Part shown: positions 23,841 through 37,200 of the stretch, one piece after another
How the letters are laid out: each line of letters opens with the position of its first letter
Position numbering within the stretch: the stretch's first letter is position 1
Source: Ichthyophthirius multifiliis
Taxonomy: Eukaryota > Ciliophora > Oligohymenophorea > Hymenostomatida
Assembly: GCF_000220395.1 (NCBI RefSeq)
Contig: NW_004086422.1
Coordinates: 1-40,435 of the forward strand
DNA: 40,435 nucleotides
Direction: 5' to 3'
The notes under the pieces: model-generated
The model's database searches: none
Told to the model about the DNA's origin: nothing
Seen by the model: only the letters and a program-made list of their open reading frames with translations
Translations under genes and position numbers: made by a program

Positions 23841-24331
23841 ACAAAAATTATAAAAATAGAATTTTAAAATTAGTATATTTGTAAATAAAAATATTTTTTT
23901 TTAATAAAATATATAAATAGTATATTTTTAATTTTAAAAACATTATTAGTTTTAATTGTATATAAATTTTATATATAAATATATTATTTTTAACGAATAA
24001 TATTATTAATATTTATATAAATGTATTATTAATAATTATATAAATATCTATCTATATATTATTTTAATAGATATTTTAGTATTATTTGTTTACCTAAATT
24101 ACTTTTTTTTTTAAAAAATAATAATAATTGTATTATATTTTATTTGTAAATAATATATTTATTTGCTATAAAATAATCTTTCAAAAAAAAAAAAAAACTA
24201 AAATATTTAAAAAATTATGTTCAAATATTAAGAAATTATTTTGAAAGCATTAACAAAAAAAAAATAGAAAAAAAAAAATCATTTTAAAATTTTATAAACG
24301 AAAAAAAAAAAAATTATAAAAAATATATTTA
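23841..24331. other. AT-rich spacer
   Basis: Tandem orientation; should contain the promoter of the next gene. Several long A runs just before its start. Nothing recognised. Confidence 0.5.
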
Positions 24332-24875
24332 ATGGAATTAGATATATTAAATTAAATTCTAAACGAAACTGTAAGTAAATTATTTAAGCCTTTAACAATT
24401 ACATAAACATAACCTAAGCAACGTTTTTAGCAAAAAATTAATATAAATTAATAATAATAAGTTCAATAGATAAATTAATAAAACGAAAAATAAAAAATTA
24501 ATTAAGAAAAAATAAATATGAAATAAATAAAAACGTAATTAAAAACTTAAAACTATCCCAATAATTCATTAAATAATAGTTTAGAAAGTATTTTTTTTTT
24601 TAATAATCAAAATTAAAAATTTATTAATAAAAAAAAAAGATTCTTTACTACAAAATAGTATAAATAATAATTCATTAACACTAAATATGTAAATAAGTAA
24701 TAATAATTCATTTGTATAAAATGATAAGAAAAATATAAAGTAGAATTTATTAAAAGAAAATCAGAATTTACAATATAAAAAATAACTATAATTATTAAAT
24801 TATTAACCTGAATAAAAATAATAATAATGTTTATAATTATAGTAAAAATAATAAAATATATAATAAAATAAAATA

Positions 24876-24916
<41 letters not shown>

Positions 24917-25531
24917 TATATAATGTAATTTAACTTCTGATGAATGGGTTAAGATAGAAGCTCCGAAAAGACTTTAATTATCAATATAAAAATTAGGTTT
25001 AGAAAAATAAAAAATTAGCACTAAATTTATTTCTTAAATGAATTATGAATAACTTTAAATCGAAAAAAAAAAGTCAAATATGAACTAAAATTATATGATT
25101 AAGAATTCGAAAATTTATTCTATATTTAACCTTCTAGAAATCAAAAAGAGCCTATGAGACCTCTTTATGTTTATTATAAAGGAATAAAATAAGCTTTTCA
25201 AAAGTTTTAAAATAATTAAAATTCTTTAAATGTTGGTTGTCATAAATTAATAGATAACAAACATAAATAAGAATATTAAGAAAATAGTAATATTAATAAA
25301 ACATAAAATATTAATAATAAAAAGTAAGTTGATGAAAAAATAGCTCAGTTGAAATTAAAAAGATAAATTTTAAAGGAAAAACTATAAATTTATTAAGATG
25401 AATTTTAAAAAATGCATAATAGGAAAATAAGGTACCATAAAGACATAATTCCTGTAGAATAAGAATATTAATAATATAAAGAAATAAGTAAAGAAATTTA
25501 AAAATTAGAATAAAATTTACTATAAATTTGA
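24332..25531 (+). CDS. FAM13-like coiled-coil protein
   Basis: Two exons (24332-24587, 24640-25531) give about 381 residues. The N-terminal 200 residues are Asn/Gln-rich, with a run of about twelve Gln written as TAA (24880-24915). Then comes TSDEWVKIEAPKRLQL and a helical stretch, followed by KYELKLYDQEFENLF and RNQKEPMRPLYVYYKGIKQA. The EKxxMRPLYxxYxxIK pattern after a YDxxFE helix is the C-terminal signature shared by FAM13 proteins and related eukaryotic proteins; its biochemical role is not settled, so function is left open. A second coiled coil (KIAQLKLKRQILKEKLQIYQ, then HNRKIRYHKDIIPVEQEY) ends the protein. The frame breaks by one base at the A10 run 25063-25072: Q-I-E-K-K-K before and K-Y-E-L after are clearly the same protein. 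Confidence 0.7.
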
Positions 25532-25741
25532 ATGAAAAAAACATATATTATTTAAATTTTTATGTAGACATTTATAAATAATTTTTTTTAGATTTGAATT
25601 AATATATATTTTTAATTAAATTTTATATATTTTTTTTTGTTTAACCAAAAAAAAAAAAAACTACATAGTTCATAGAATTATTTTTTTAAAAATATAAAAG
25701 TAATAATAATCTAATAAAAATTATAATCTATATTTAAAAAA
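25532..25741. other. Short AT-rich spacer
   Basis: About 210 bases in tandem orientation between the FAM13-like gene and the 5-phosphatase gene; no motif recognised. Confidence 0.5.
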
Positions 25742-26990
25742 ATGTAATATTAAGCTGAACATAACCAAAATGACTTTTATAATAATATAATATTAAATAA
25801 TTAAATAGATATAGAAATATTATCAAACAACCAAAACTATGATACATTATCTCTAAAATCATTAAAAAAAGAAACAAAATATCATCCGAAAATGACATTA
25901 GAATTAGTTAAATAAATGTTTAAATAATACAAATAAAACCAAATAGGAGATGAAAGTGAAATTTTAAGTCAAATTTACTCATATACACGAAAAAAATAAT
26001 TTTTTTAGAATGGTTTATAATTATTATAACCTTAATAAGAATAATATTTAAAAATATTAATAGTAACATGTAAATGACAAAATAAAAAAAAAATATAAAA
26101 AAAAAAATCAAAAAAAAAGGGAATTTGTTTGGTAGTTGCCCTGTAAATCAATTAGATTAATTATTAAAAATAGATACATAACATCATCTAATATGTATAG
26201 GTACATAAGAATGCGAAAGATCAATAGCAGCCTCTTTTTTTAACTCTTCAAAAGTAAAATGGGAAACCTCCATATAATAAAAACTAGGAAATAAATACAT
26301 AAAAGTAGAATCTTCTACAATGAATGCAATAAATATAATTATTTTTTGTCATAAAAACATTTTTTATTTAATACATAGTATAAAAGTACTCAAAAAAGGG
26401 ACTGGATTTGGAAACATAATTGGAAATAAAGGAGGGATAGGAGTAAGTTTTTATGTAGATAGACAAAGTTATTTATTTGTGAATTGCCATTTATGTAGTG
26501 GATAGAGTAATGTGGAAAGAAGAAATAGGGATTTTTTACAAATAGAAAATAAAATGGCGGAAATGAACAGGACGGATGATGGAGATAATAAAGGTTCGAA
26601 TAAATTCGATTTCTGTTTTTATTTTGGGGACCTTAATTATAGACTGAATATGGAAGTAAAAGAAGAAGAATTTAATAATACGAAAGACTATTTCGAATTA
26701 TTATAAAAGGATTAACTTTTGTAAGAAATGGATATTATTGGAGTGGGTTTTTCCGAAGGATTTATTTAATTCCCACCTAGTTATAAAATGAAACCTTATC
26801 AAAATTAATTTTATTAAGGAAAAAAAAACGGAATCCGGCTTGGACTGATAGAATTTTATATAAAAGTAGGAATTTAAATAGTATTTTTTAAGTTTCTTAT
26901 GATTGCAATATGGGTATTTTCGGTTCTGATCATAGACCCGTTTATGCATAGTTTTTGACTTCAAATTCTTCTTATTTAAATAATGTTTGA
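25742..26990 (+). CDS. Inositol-polyphosphate 5-phosphatase
   Basis: Two exons (25742-26069, 26120-26990) give about 399 residues. The intron splits and restores the TGG of ILIVTWN, the family's first motif. The rest of the endonuclease/exonuclease/phosphatase fold follows in order: ICIGTQECERS (the metal-binding Glu), GTGFGNIIGNKGGIGVSF, NCHLCSG with VERRNRDF, FYFGDLNYRLN, then PAWTDRILYKS and FGSDHRPVYA. WTDRIL and SDHRPV are diagnostic for 5-phosphatases, which remove the 5-phosphate from inositol phosphates and PI(4,5)P2 or PI(3,4,5)P3 at membranes. No C2, SH2, Sac1 or CAAX element is seen; the N-terminal 105 residues are Gln/Asn-rich. A one-base break sits in the A9 run 26820-26828, between NQFYQGK and the WTDRIL block. 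All catalytic motifs are intact on either side. Confidence 0.9.
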
Positions 26991-27320
26991 TTTTTTTTTT
27001 AGATTTTATAAACAAAATTAATTTTGTTTTGTTTTGTTTTTTTAAATGAATATTATGTATTATTTGTATAAATTTTATGTTTCTTTTAAATCTATTTTTT
27101 TTTTTAAAAAAAAAAAATTAATATTATAAATTAAATTTAATTCTTTTATATAAACAAATGTTAAAATATATATTTCAAAATAATTAAATTTTTAATTGAT
27201 TTATAAAAAATAATAATTTATTTTTAATAATTATATATATATATATATAATATTATTTTATTTTGTATTATATAATTAATCTAAAATAATAAAATAAAAT
27301 TTATAATTTCTTAAAAAAAA
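26991..27320. other. Convergent intergenic spacer
   Basis: T runs and TA repeats between the 3' ends of the 5-phosphatase and pseudokinase genes. No feature recognised. Confidence 0.55.
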
Positions 27321-28499
27321 TCATTCTTTTTAAATTTAAGAAACCTATTCATTTTTTTATAACGTTTATTTTGTCATTAAAATTGCCTCGTTAATTTTTT
27401 TATCTAAATCTTCATTATTATCATTAACTTCATTATTATTATTATTATAAAAAGGAATATTTTATTTCATTCCTGATTATATTTACGCATTTCTTTATAC
27501 TTAATTATACTTAAATTAAGGATATTATTATTACTTATAATATTATTCATATAGTGGTTATTATTATTAATCAACTTAATCTTCAGTATACGGATCTTCA
27601 TATTGACTATTATTAACATAGTTTAAATTTTATATTTAAGTTTCTGGTGCTTATTATCTCTCAGTTACTATATTTTATTAATTTAAATAATGCACTTTTT
27701 TTATAGGTGAAAATGTTTAAACTATATGCCTAGAAGGCACAATAGATTGTTTTTAAATTTAAAAAACTGGTTATTAATAAAATGAAGGCCTTTGTATTTA
27801 ATTAACAACAGGCAAAGGTTGCAAAACAGGCCTTAAAATTTAATTTTGGATACTTTTAATTTAAATAGGATGACTATTTGAAATTTCAGTTTATTAAGGA
27901 TAAAAAAGGACTCCATTTTAATAAATTTATTTATTTTCTTATTATTAAATATCTTATTATTATATATACGATTATTATTCTTATTATTGATATGGTTTTT
28001 AAAAAACTTGTTAAGGTTAACTTATAACAATAGGTTAAAATTAATCAACATAATTTTAGTTTAAAGGAAAATATTAATACTTTTCAATTTATTATTATTA
28101 AGGTTGCTATTATAATTATTATTACTATTATTGCAATTATTGATATTATTACAATTATTACTATTATTACTATTATTATTATTATTACAATTATTACTAT
28201 TATTACAGTTATTACTATTATTACAGCTATTATTATTATTACAATTATTAAAATTATTATTGTTGTTATATATAACTTTATTGTTATTGTTATAATTATA
28301 AATATGGTTAACTTTATCTTTATACTGTTTAATGTTATAATAATTCATTTGGTAATTATTATTAATAAATTTATTTTGATTATTAAAGATAAGGCTATTA
28401 TTATTACTAAATATAAGGTAATTATTATTATTAAATATAAGATTATTATATCTATTACTAAATAATAGGCTATTATGACTATTACAAAATTTAAGACTC

Positions 28500-28539
<40 letters not shown>

Positions 28540-28778
28540 ATTTAAAGACATTACTCCTATTATTGAATATAAGGTTATTATTAATATTATTAAATTTAAG
28601 AAAGTTATTATTATTAAATTTATGGCTCTTACTATTATTATTAAATTACTTATACAGGCATTATAGGAAGTGATTACTTTCTTACTAAAGTCTATTTAAG
28701 ATTATTATTAATATTTTAATTATTTTAACGAATTGTTTATTATAAATTATTTTAAATTTAATAAAAACTTTAGTTTAA

Positions 28779-28834
<56 letters not shown>

Positions 28835-30000
28835 TTTTTATTATTATTACATATTATTTTCCATAACTAATCTTGATTTATAAATAATACTATTTTATTA
28901 TAAATCATTATTTTAAATATTTTATAACACTCTACTTTAATTTTATTACCAGGCACCACTTTCAACACTACATTAATTCACAACTGGTAGCTATTAGCTT
29001 TATTTTACTCTACTAATATTTTATTATTATAAATTAATCCTACTTTAATTTCCAAATATTATTTATTAATTATTAGCTAATTAAATAAAATCTGGTCTAT
29101 ATTCATCTTCAAATGCCAGCATTTATCTTATAATGGCACACAGATTTTCCGAATATCCTTCTTCTAGTCTATTTAAATGTAATTATAGTTAAAATTCGCT
29201 AATTTTTAAATTATCCCAATCATAAATATCTTACAAGTCTTTTAATAAAGCGCACTATAAAATCGTCAATCCTAAGGAAAATACGTCCTATTTATAAGAG
29301 TTGCATTATGGATTGCTTATTGCATGCTTTAAAAATACCATTTATTAAGGACTTAGGTATGTATTTTCTATTCTATTCAATGTTTTTAAATAGCCAGTTT
29401 TATTTGAATTTATTAATCCATTATCACCTATTTTAGGAACTCCTTTTTAAGTCAAAAGTATACTTCTAGGTCTTAAGTCTCCATGGAAAATTTAATTTTA
29501 TTATAAATAACTACATGCATTAATTAAAGAAGTTAATAAATACCAAACATCATTTTCTGGAAAATAGTCCTTTTTATAATATATATAATTAGTATTTTTT
29601 TTTGTTTACTAAATTTTTTGTCCTATTTTTTATTTCCAATTGTAAATTATGATAATGAAATTCAAAATAAAGATTAGCCTTAAATTATGAAGAAAAAATA
29701 TCATCAGAACCAATAAATTAATATCCAAGAAATTACAAAAAATATTTATTTTAAAGATTTAATCTAATCTAAGATTCATAATAAAGTTAAGCATATTCAA
29801 CTTTTTCAAAAGATTATGTTTATTTTTCCATTATGTAATTACTGCTTTTTTCGGTTGTTATATGTTTGCGTTTGTGAATACGGATTTTTCCATATATTTA
29901 GTCGTTTATTTCTTCCACGAAATATGTCTATTTATCGAAATCATTTAAACTTTCGTCAATGAAATTTGATGTTTCGATGTTTTAGTGAGTATTTCCCCAT
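27321..30000 (-). CDS. Pseudokinase with long Gln-rich tail
   Basis: Three exons (30000-29610, 29569-28769, 28691-27321) give about 853 residues. A kinase-like domain spans about 45-290: IYGKIRIHKRK (beta strands of the N-lobe, no GxGxxG), YIMEK with a candidate Lys, then C-lobe HGDLRPRSILL in place of [11 protein letters not shown], PKIGDNGLI in place of KxxDFGxA, DVFSLGLTILQCALL (helix F) and IIRQMLAFEDEYRPDF (the RP motif of helix I). HRD is HGD, the metal-binding Asn is Ser and DFG is DNG, so catalysis is doubtful. The tail has a long Gln run (TAA repeat at 28780-28835), repeats of PYIQQQ type and Pro/Gln-rich sequence ending EAILMTKQTLQKNEQ. At the 5' end ATG at 30000 is one base out of frame with GNTHQNIETSNF; with one G fewer the protein would start MGNTHQ, an N-myristoylation-like sequence. 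Confidence 0.78.
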
Positions 30001-30602
30001 TTTTTTTTATTTTATTTATATTAATTTTTTTTTTAATTTAAATTTTTTTATTTTTATTTATTTAAATATATATAATATTTAATTTTATTTATTATTTAAT
30101 AAAAATTGGATTTATATATATGATTAATTTAAATATAGTAGTTTTATTATTATTAATATTTAAATTATAACATTAAAAGTTATTTTTTTAAAAAAGATTT
30201 ATATATTTGTTAAAAATTATAATAATAATTATTTATTTCAATAAGTAAATTAAATAAATACAAAAATAATAAATTAAATTAATTTATTTAGAAACATTAA
30301 CAAATATTAATTTTTCTATCTAAAAAATATATAATATAATTTTTTAAAAATATATACAGACATATATATTTTACATGTAAAAAAATAAAAAATTTGCATA
30401 TTTTTTTTTATAAAATTCTAAAAAAAAAAAAACAGATTATCGTATTAAAACTAAAAAGTATAGAAACAATATAGTAAATGTCAACATACGTTTCATCTTT
30501 AAAATTAAATTCGTAAATAAAAAAAAGGAATATAATTATTATAAAATAAAAATAAATAGAAATACCACTATAGGAAAAGAAGAATCTAAAAAGCTTAATT
30601 AA
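30001..30602. other. Divergent promoter region
   Basis: About 600 bases of AT sequence between the pseudokinase and bromodomain genes, which diverge. Nothing specific recognised. Confidence 0.55.
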
Positions 30603-31497
30603 ATGACAAATTAATTATTTTCTAATAGTGATTCGTCTGAATTCAGACAACCAGTTGATTGGTAAGGTAATAATTAAAAAATAAATTATAAAAAATTGAA
30701 AAATATACAAAAAGGATTATAACTTATTGATTATCCAACAATAATTAAAAATCCAATGGATTTAGGAAAAGTAAGAGATAAATTAAAAGAAAATGAATAT
30801 GTATATGTTGAAGAATGTTTAGATGACATATAATTAATATGGGATAATTGCAAAAACTATAATGCATAAGGATCTGTAAAAAAATAAAAATATATTATTT
30901 ATTTATTTTTATTTTTTTAAAAAAAAGTGGATTTTTAAATTAGCGGAAAAATTAGAAAAATATTTCAGAAATATGATTAAAAATTATCTTCCTTCAATTT
31001 AATTTTAAGCATAAATAATGAGTATATTTTTTATTTCTTTAAATATCTTTTTTTCAAAAATAATTAATTAATAAACAAAAAGAAAAAGAAAAGCTTGGAT
31101 AAATGAAAAAATAAGAAATTATATAATAGAATAACGAAAAAAAAGTTATTAATTAATAAAATGTATTATAAGAATAAATGACTTAAATAGAAGAATCATA
31201 AATAATTACATAATAAGAAAAGCTTTAAATTTCTCAAAAAATAAAATAATTACCAAATTAATAATTAGGGATTATAGTGAATATTATTTAAAATAATTGC
31301 ATGTAAGCTTTTAAAGATTCTGATAAAGAATAGTGTTAAATACATGTAAATTTAATTGATTATGAAACTTTTAAAAAAATTAATTAGTAAATAATATTTA
31401 TCTTATTATATTTTATTATATATTTAAAATATTAAGGTAAATGGATTTATGGAATATACCTAACGAATAAATTAAAAAGAAAGTAAAAACTTTGTGA
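30603..31497 (+). CDS. Single-bromodomain (BET-like) protein
   Basis: Five exons (30603-30666, 30715-30875, 30928-31021, 31089-31386, 31437-31497) give 225 residues. The bromodomain covers about 10-105: FRQPVDW, LQLIDYPTIIKNPMDLGKVRD (ZA loop), then ECLDDIQLIWDNCKNYNAQG with the acetyl-lysine-binding Asn of the YN pair, and a final helix AEKLEKYFRNMI. The Pro-Val-Asp-Trp and YPTIIKNPMDLG wording is that of BET-family bromodomains, which bind acetylated histone tails. A Gln/Glu-rich linker follows, then LPNQQLGIIVNIIQNN and a short acidic/hydrophobic end that resembles a reduced NET domain. At 225 residues with one bromodomain it is much shorter than animal BET proteins but similar to small ciliate ones such as those in SWR/HAT-type complexes. 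The start is the first ATG, in an Asn/Ser leader. Confidence 0.92.
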
Positions 31498-31965
31498 AAA
31501 AAAAAAAAAAAAATTAAAATAATTTTTGAAAATAAAGTGTTATTATTTTATATTTTATGAAAAAAAAAAAAAAAAAACCATAAATTTTGCATTTTAATAC
31601 AAAAAATATTAAATTTACTATTTTATTTTAAGTATACATTCAAAAAATTATTTTTTAATAAAAAAAAAGTCAATATCCATTTTTTTTTGTAGATTGAGTT
31701 TTAATAAATAAGATTTTTTTTAAAAAATATAATAATGATGTCAATAAGTATATTTGAAATATTAAAATATATTAATTTAGTTATTTTATAATTTTTCAAT
31801 TAAAAATTTGTTAATAATTATAGCTTATAAATATTATTACTTTAAAAATATATACATAAATATAAAAGTATAAATAATTTATACATTGTTCTAATAATAA
31901 ATATAAAAATTATTACTTAAATTATCAATATAGAAATAAAAAATAAAACTAAAATAAGTATATAA
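31498..31965. other. AT-rich spacer
   Basis: Tandem orientation; long A runs and no recognisable motif upstream of the SFT2 gene. Confidence 0.5.
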
Positions 31966-32577
31966 ATGGCAACATTTTTCAATTTTAAGAATTTATAATC
32001 AAGCAAAACTAATATAAGTTCATCTAGTATAAATATTATTTCTTAAAATAATAACGAGAATGATACATGGTTTCCCAAATTAACTTTTAAGGAAAGAATT
32101 TTAGGATATTCGTTTTGTTTTGCACTTGGTATATTAATTAAATATTTAAATAAAATTAAAAAAATATTTAACCAACCATATTAAAGGTTTATTTTTAGAA
32201 ATAATTTCATTACTTTCTTTAGGAAGATCTATTTCCAAAACAGCCATTCTTTATAGTTTTGGCAATGTAATAGCACTATTTGGGTAAAAAAATATTTAAT
32301 TTTTCTAAAAAAAATAAAAATTCAAAGTACATCATTTTTAGTTGGATTTAAAAAATAATTAAAAAATATGAGTGATAAAACAAGAGCAATAACATCTTTA
32401 ATATTTTTATTTTCTTTAATAATGACTATAGTTAGCGCATTAGTTTTTAAAAAGAAAATTTTAGTATTATTATTTGTAATAATTTAGTTCTTATCTTATT
32501 TTTGGTATAGCGCTAGTTATATTCCTTTTGCAAGATAAATTATAACTAATATTATAAAATCATTGTTAAGATCATGA
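31966..32577 (+). CDS. SFT2-family vesicle transport protein
   Basis: Three exons (31966-32128, 32187-32283, 32328-32577) give 169 residues. A Ser/Asn-rich cytosolic leader of about 35 residues is followed by WFPKLTFKERILGYSFCFALG, matching the LsxxxRxxGFxxCxxxG opening of SFT2. Four membrane helices follow, at about 47-65, 72-93, 112-131 and 135-154, with the typical LYSFGNVIALFG, TSFLVGFKKQLKNM and LSYFWYSASYIPFARQII segments. SFT2/Got1-type proteins work in fusion of endosome-derived vesicles with the Golgi. Length and topology match the family well and no catalytic residue is involved. The basic end LLRS follows the last helix directly. Confidence 0.93.
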
Positions 32578-34243
32578 AAAAAATATAATAAACTTTATAA
32601 TTTTAAATATGTTTTAGGTTTAATATTATATATTCTTTATAAAGTAAATAGATAAAAATAAATAAGTTAAAATTCAAAAAAAAAAAATTTAAAAAAAAAA
32701 AAAATTAAAATTTTTTAAAATGAATATTAAAATACAAATTTATAAAAATATATATAATTTATTTATTATATATAAAAGAAATTAATATAATATAAATAAG
32801 AAGATAATAATAATAAAACTATTTATAATGATTATTTATAAATTGTATTGAAAAAAAATAAAAAAAATAATATTAATATAAATATTATTATTATTTTTAA
32901 TATAATTATTATAATTATTATTATTATTATCATTATTATTATTATTATTATTATTTTATTATTTTACTATTAATTTTTTTTATATTTTTCATTATATTTT
33001 TTTTTATTTATATATTAAATTCTCTTATAATAATATATATTTTTTTACTTATATATTATTTTATATTATATTTATTTTTATTTTATTTATATATTATATA
33101 TATAAATTTATTTTTTTAATTTTTTAATTAAAAAAATTATAATTAATAAAGCAAATTTTATTTCTACTATGTTAAAAAAAATATCAAAATTATTAAATTT
33201 AGTCTTTTCTTATAATATATCATTTATTTTTATATTTTTATTTTCCTTGAACATAATTATTATTTTAAGTTTCCGATAATAATTTTTAATATATATTTAC
33301 TATTTTTTATATATTAAAAATATATCTAATTAGAATTATCTATAATAATTAGTCCGTCAGTAACTTAAATATATTATATTTAATTTTTTTATTATTATTT
33401 TCCATTTTTAATTTATTTAAAAACTTATACACTTTACATACAAGTAATAACAGAAATTCGAATTATTTTCACAAGATATATACTTATGTATTTTTAAATC
33501 AGTTTTATAAGCTTTAAAATATCATTTTTAAATAAGCGAAGATAAATTTAAAAATTTTAAATAAAACAAGGAATAATTAAAAATATAGATATTATAATAA
33601 GACAATTTATATCTTATTATTAATTAAAAATAAATTTATATAATTAAATGAAATTTGCTACCTTTATATATTTTATTTTTACTTTATAATATTTTTTTTA
33701 TTAAAATTAATTTTTTTAAATTAATTTGTTTATATCTTTCTATTATTATTTTATAAATTCCCTAATTATTATATTTATTTATTTTTTTTTAAAAAAAAAG
33801 CCGCGAGCAATTATTTTTAATATTACAAGTTCTTTATTTAATAAACTAAAACAAAAATATGATTTTAATTTATAATGCATTAAAAATGCAAATATATGAT
33901 ATATCTAATTTTTATGTATTTAACTTTATTTTCTTAAAGATTTTATAACAAAAGTATTTTTTATTAAAAAAATTATCTTTATAAAATAAAATAATTTTAT
34001 TCCAATAAAAATTTATTTTAGAAATATTTATTTAATTAAAAAAAAAAGATATTCATTTCAGCTTATGTTTATCTTTTTTATTAAAAATAAATATATTTGT
34101 TTTGTATTTTTTTATTGAAAGTCAATATTTTAAAAAATAAAAAATATAATAATTGATACGAAAATATTCTAAAATATTATTTATATTTAATCATAAATAA
34201 ATATACAAGAAATATTAAATAAAAGCATTTAAAAAGATAAGAC
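32578..34243. other. AT-rich non-coding stretch
   Basis: About 1.7 kb, mostly A/T runs. A plus-strand frame from ATG near 33171 to TGA near 33649 starts MLKKISKLLNLVFSYNISFI and has a somewhat better mix near its end (FELFSQDIYLCIFKSVLQAL), but its length is not unusual where TGA is the only stop, so I do not call it a gene. Confidence 0.45.
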
Positions 34244-37200
34244 TCAAATAAATTTATAATCTTCAAAAAACTAAAAGAATTAAATAGAAGCAAATTATTT
34301 GTTAAATATTAATTTAAATATATAAATTTTATCTTGAAAATCCATAAAATGTATATTACTTTTAAAAATATCTTCAATTTTATTCAAAACCTTAATATCT
34401 TTATTTTACAAACAATTAATTAAATTAATTAATGTTTAATTTTTTTCTTTCTTATTAATTTTATAAAATAAAAGCTTATTAATAACTAATTAATAAAGTT
34501 CTTAATCTTAAATATTTTAAGAAAATATAATTAACTAAACTATTCTTTCAAAATTATTAATGCTTTAATTAACTAAAATAATTCTTTGATTTTAACTCAA
34601 ATTAAACTCAAACTAATAAAATTTACTTAAAATAAATACACATTCTACACTAAAATCGTTAATTTCGAATATTTTTTCTTGAAATTCTTTTTTCCAAATA
34701 GACACATTTAATTAAAAATATTAGCAAAAACTCAAAAACTCATAAAAATTTTAAATTATATTAATTGATACATCTTATAATTTATTAAAATAAATATTAA
34801 AAAACTATTAATGATTCTCATTTAAATTTTCTAAATTTAACTTTTAAATTTATTCTTTGAAAAAAATCTTATTTTAAAAATTATTATTTTATATTTTCAC
34901 AAAAATAATAATCAACTCAAAAATTAAATTTTAATCTTGAAGCAAAATTTCTTAAATATCACATAAATTAAATTCCTCCAATAAGCCTGCATTATATTTA
35001 TTAATTAATTTAATAATCCAATAACCATAAATATTAATAACTTTTTGATCTTTTAAATATTTATAAAATCCACTTATTAACCTCAAAGGATTAAATAAAG
35101 ACTGTTATATACTTTAAAAATAGAAATATTTTTTGCATAAAACTATAAAATCATTTTCTTATATATATTAAATATTCTAAGCAACCATATCTTCTAAATA
35201 AAATAAAGTTTTTTCATCAAAAATATTCAAATTGAAAGCTTTTAGAATGTAAATGCAATTTTAAAAAGTCGCCTTTTCTTTTTTTAGAACATTCTATAAT
35301 TATCCAACTAAAAGTAAATTTACATTCCTATTAAAGTCATATTATTAATTTAATTATTTAGCCTATACTACTTATAATAAATCAAATTTATGCACATTCT
35401 TTTCAATAAAATCTTATAATAATTCCTTTTTAATTTAAACTCCTGCCTATAATAGAAATCTAACTAAAAATAAAATCTATGCAGGTGAATTATTTACATT
35501 TTGATTAATCTCTTTTTAAAAAAGCGAGTTTATTTTTAAAACTAAACTTTTATTTTGATACACTTTGACTCTTATCTTTTACGAAGTCCTTAGTATTTCC
35601 ACCAAATCAGACACATTTAACTTCTCGATTTAATTTTGTATATTTTTATTCACGAACTCTTCAAATATTCTCTTATCTTCCAAAAATTAGATTAAATAAA
35701 TTTTCATATTCAAATCATTAATTTTGATAATTTCATTTATAAAAAAAGGCACATAAAAAATATTATTATTATTCTATTTTTTATTCATGTAATCATTAAC
35801 ATCTATTATTTGAATTTATTTTCCCTCTTTTTTAAAGAAAGGTGTAATTTTTACCATATAAATTCTCAATTAATTTAAAAACTAATCCCATTTTTTATAA
35901 TTAAAAATTTTATTTTTCAAAAGAAAAAAATAATTTCTTGAACTTTTTAACTTATTTAAATATTGTTAGCATTATGAGTTTGTAAAATTTTATATATATA
36001 AAATATTTCTTCTTCATCTTATTTTAAGAATTTAATAATGTTTTAAAAATTATCAATTTCCATTTTATCCACAAGATTAAACTTAGTAATAAAAATTATA
36101 TATTTTAGTAAAATTTAAACATTAATTTTATAATTTTAATCATTTTTAATTAAATCTTCTTAAAAAATCTTTAAAAAATTATTGTTGAAATTCAGCAATT
36201 TTTATTCATTTATGTATATTTTATCCTAGTTTTAGGCCAAAAAATACATAAGTTCATAAAAAATGCCTTTTTTTTCTAATAGTTATTTATTTTGTGAACT
36301 TTCTTCAAATATATATTCTATAAACTTTTTTATAAGATTATTACTTTCTGAAAACTCATCACTTTTAATTAAATTTAATTTATTTAAAAAATATAGCATA
36401 TTTTAATAATCATTCACATCATAAACATGAAATGCTAAAAGTAATAATTTCTATTTGTTTTTAGGTTCATTTCTTATTCCTTGAATTTTCGTTGATACAT
36501 CAACTAATTAATTTAAAACATTCTTTAATTAAGAATAATCAATATATGTATTTTATAAAATCTTCACTTAAATAAGTTCATAAAAAAAATTTTAAAGTTT
36601 TTCGTTTTTTAATAAAAATCTGTTTAAAACATAGAAAATCCAACTCTTATTAATTATTTTAAATTTTCTATACTTAAACTTTATAAATTTATTAATTCTA
36701 AAATTTTCAAGCTTATTTAAGAATTTTATTTCTATAATTTTTCAACCAAAAAAATTTTCTTTTTATCTTCTAATTTAAAATAACTTACATATTAAAAGCT
36801 TTCTTATATATATTAATCATCTAAACTATTATTATTCTTAATTATTAAATAAAATGAGTACAATTGATTGCTTTCTTAAAGATTTTTAAATATAAATATT
36901 AATAATATAAATATCCTAAATCATTCTAATCTATATATAAATGTTTCAAAAAATCATCATTAATCTCAAAAACTTAATTAATTATTAATTTATTACTTTA
37001 AACATGTTCAACTTCTTCAATAAGATTTTGTTTATTTTTTTAAATAGCATTAACATTTAATTTTTTAAAAAGATTTGTATTTTATTCTATACATTTTATA
37101 AATAAATCAATATTACTTTCTTGTAAAAATTATAAAAGCTCTTAAATTAAAAAACTATCTAAATTTTCAAATTAGAATAATTAATGAGATGCTAATTGAA

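Noticed and set aside
26070-26119. Apparent frameshift with loss of the TWN motif in the 5-phosphatase
   Set aside because: A 50-nt GT..AG intron explains it and restores Trp-Asn exactly across the joint.
28061-28666. Poly-Asn and poly-Ile frames
   Set aside because: They are other frames of the Gln-rich tail of the pseudokinase; the frame continuing to the TGA at 27321 and matching splice phases is the Gln one.
33171-33651. 160-codon open frame with a hydrophobic start
   Set aside because: Where TGA is the only stop and G is rare, such lengths arise by chance; composition is only weakly coding.
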